Origin: Fidelibacterota bacterium
GTDB lineage: Bacteria > Fidelibacterota > UBA2242
Assembly: GCA_030655795.1 (NCBI GenBank)
Contig: JAUSPJ010000136.1
Span: forward strand, 1 to 6,956
Direction: 5' to 3'
Length of the DNA: 6,956 bases
Positions 6,059 through 6,956 of the stretch are shown piece after piece; the stretch's first letter is position 1, and each line of letters opens with the position of its first letter. A program made the translations under genes and the position numbers. A model generated the notes under the pieces. The model was not told the DNA's origin, searched no databases, and worked only from the letters and a program-made list of their open reading frames with translations.

Positions 6059-6511
6059 ATGATTATTGCCTTTGGCTCCGATCATGGCGGAGTTGAATTA
6101 AAATCCGCCCTTATTAAATTTGCCCGAAAGAGTGGACACACGGTAATTGATTGCGGAACTTCGGGAACAGAATCGGTGGACTATGCCGACTACGCCGGGG
6201 CCGTTACAAAATTGATCACCGATCAACAGGCGGACCGGGGAGTGCTGGTCTGTAAAACCGGCATCGGCATGAGCATTGCTGCTAATAAAGTACGGGGAAT
6301 CCGGGCGGCCCTGGTTTATAATATTGAGGTCGCATCACTGAGCCGAAAACACAACAATGCCAATGTGATCTGTTTTGGCGCGTCCTATACGGACCCAGCA
6401 TCCGCCGGAAAAATGCTTGATATCTGGCTGAATACCGAATTTGAAGGCGGTCGTCATCAGCGGCGCATTGATAAACAGGACAAACTTTGGGAAATGAATC
6501 GTGGATTTTGA
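6059..6511 (+). CDS. rpiB: Ribose-5-phosphate isomerase B (RpiB/LacAB family)
   Basis: The enzyme interconverts ribose 5-phosphate and ribulose 5-phosphate in the non-oxidative pentose phosphate pathway in the cytoplasm. The 150-residue length is normal for the family. Visible signatures are MIIAFGSDHGG at the N-terminus (Asp8, His9, substrate contacts), the catalytic Cys65 in VLVCKTGIGMSIAANK, His98 in RKHNNANVICFG, which matches the ring-opening His of known RpiB, and the GGRHQRRI phosphate-binding motif near the C-terminus. Lys66 stands where Escherichia coli-type RpiB has Gly (CGTGIG); the rest of the anion-hole loop is intact, so activity is expected. Related allose-6-phosphate isomerases and LacAB share the fold, but the glyA partner and the motifs favour RpiB. 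The gene starts 6 nt after the TPR gene, and its last 11 nt overlap the glyA start. An rpiB-glyA pair is a common bacterial arrangement. Confidence 0.95.
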   Translation: MIIAFGSDHGGVELKSALIKFARKSGHTVIDCGTSGTESVDYADYAGAVTKLITDQQADRGVLVCKTGIGMSIAANKVRGIRAALVYNIEVASLSRKHNNANVICFGASYTDPASAGKMLDIWLNTEFEGGRHQRRIDKQDKLWEMNRGF

Positions 6512-6956
6512 TTTTTTACGCATGAATGATCCCGATGTCATGTCGGCGATTTCGGCGGAGTTCGAACGCGAGCGCGGGACATTGGAACTGATTGCGTCGG
6601 AGAACTTTGTCAGTCCGGCGGTGCTGGAAGCGGCCGGTTCGGCGATGACCAATAAATATGCCGAAGGATATCCGGGGAAGCGCTATTACGGTGGTTGCTC
6701 GGCGGTGGACACGGCCGAAAATCTGGCCCGGGACCGTGTAAAGGAACTATTCGGCGCGGAATATGCCAATGTACAACCGCATTCCGGTTCCCAGGCAAAT
6801 ATGGCGGTCTATTTTACGCTGTTGAAAACCGGCGACACGGTTTTGGGAATGGACCTGGCACATGGCGGGCATTTGACCCATGGCAGCCCGGTAAACTTTT
6901 CGGGAAAATTATTTAATATCGTTTCCTACGGAGTAAAGCGGGAAACGGGACGGATC
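6501..6956 (+). CDS. glyA: Serine hydroxymethyltransferase (N-terminal 152 codons, 3' end outside window)
   Basis: GlyA is a cytoplasmic PLP enzyme that converts serine and tetrahydrofolate to glycine and 5,10-methylene-tetrahydrofolate, the main source of one-carbon units. The visible part is highly typical: ELIASENFVSP (29-39), TNKYAEGYPGKRYYGGC (50-66), ANVQPHSGSQAN (89-100, phosphate/PLP cup), DTVLGMDLAHGGHLTHGSPV (112-131, with His121 stacking on PLP) and NFSGKLFNIV (132-141). The PLP lysine lies beyond the window end. The chosen start is GTG 6501, overlapping rpiB by 11 nt, because it gives the usual N-terminal helix length and has GGGA about 8 nt upstream. ATG 6522 would remove seven residues and remains possible. 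The overlap implies translational coupling with rpiB. By eye, this gene is more GC-rich than the envelope genes before it, as expected for a conserved housekeeping gene. The frame stays open to the last base. Confidence 0.97.
   Translation, partial: MDFDFLRMNDPDVMSAISAEFERERGTLELIASENFVSPAVLEAAGSAMTNKYAEGYPGKRYYGGCSAVDTAENLARDRVKELFGAEYANVQPHSGSQANMAVYFTLLKTGDTVLGMDLAHGGHLTHGSPVNFSGKLFNIVSYGVKRETGRI

Noticed and set aside
6251..6300. RpiB with an inactivating Gly-to-Lys change at residue 66
   Set aside because: Catalytic Cys65, Thr67, the GIGMSIAANK loop and His98 are all intact, and this position varies in the wider family, so loss of function is not supported.
6610..6916. Short open frames on both strands inside glyA
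   Set aside because: They overlap the strongly conserved glyA frame; Pro/Arg/Gly-rich products are typical shadows of GC-rich coding sequence.

Overview
The window is one densely packed block of eight protein-coding genes, all on the + strand. It appears to come from a diderm (Gram-negative-type) bacterium. The best guess for lineage is the Bacteroidota/Chlorobiota/Calditrichota side of the FCB group. This rests on a short glycogen-synthase-like protein of a kind I associate with Bacteroidota, an adjacent lipoprotein with an acidic residue after the lipid-accepting Cys, a predicted outer-membrane beta-barrel, and generally weak Shine-Dalgarno sequences. No rRNA or other decisive marker is present, so the taxonomy is inference.

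Layout: the window opens inside rodA (2-448, C-terminal 148 codons). After a 97-nt gap, the only real intergenic region, comes a cpoB/ybgF-like periplasmic coiled-coil plus TPR protein (546-1415). Six bases later is a short GT5 glycogen/starch-synthase-like protein that keeps only the N-terminal half and lacks the KxGG motif (1422-2258). It overlaps, or closely abuts, a lipoprotein built from two similar beta-rich halves (2227-3531). Four bases later is an outer-membrane beta-barrel protein (3536-4744). A TPR-repeat probable lipoprotein follows (4766-6052), with the strongest ribosome-binding site in the window. The block ends with rpiB (6059-6511) and the 5' part of glyA (6501 to the window end), which overlap by 11 nt.

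How they fit together: rodA and cpoB both belong to cell-wall growth and its coordination with the outer membrane. The three middle genes (lipoprotein, barrel, TPR lipoprotein) look like envelope components, and with the GT5-like protein they form the least understood part of the window. rpiB and glyA are ordinary central metabolism (pentose phosphate and one-carbon/serine-glycine). The spacing from cpoB to glyA (6 nt, overlap, 4 nt, 21 nt, 6 nt, overlap) suggests one transcript, probably started in the gap after rodA. No terminator was found inside the block. The most interesting item is the catalytically degenerate GT5-like gene coupled to the two-repeat lipoprotein and the barrel gene. I see no mobile element, CRISPR array, tRNA or rRNA gene.
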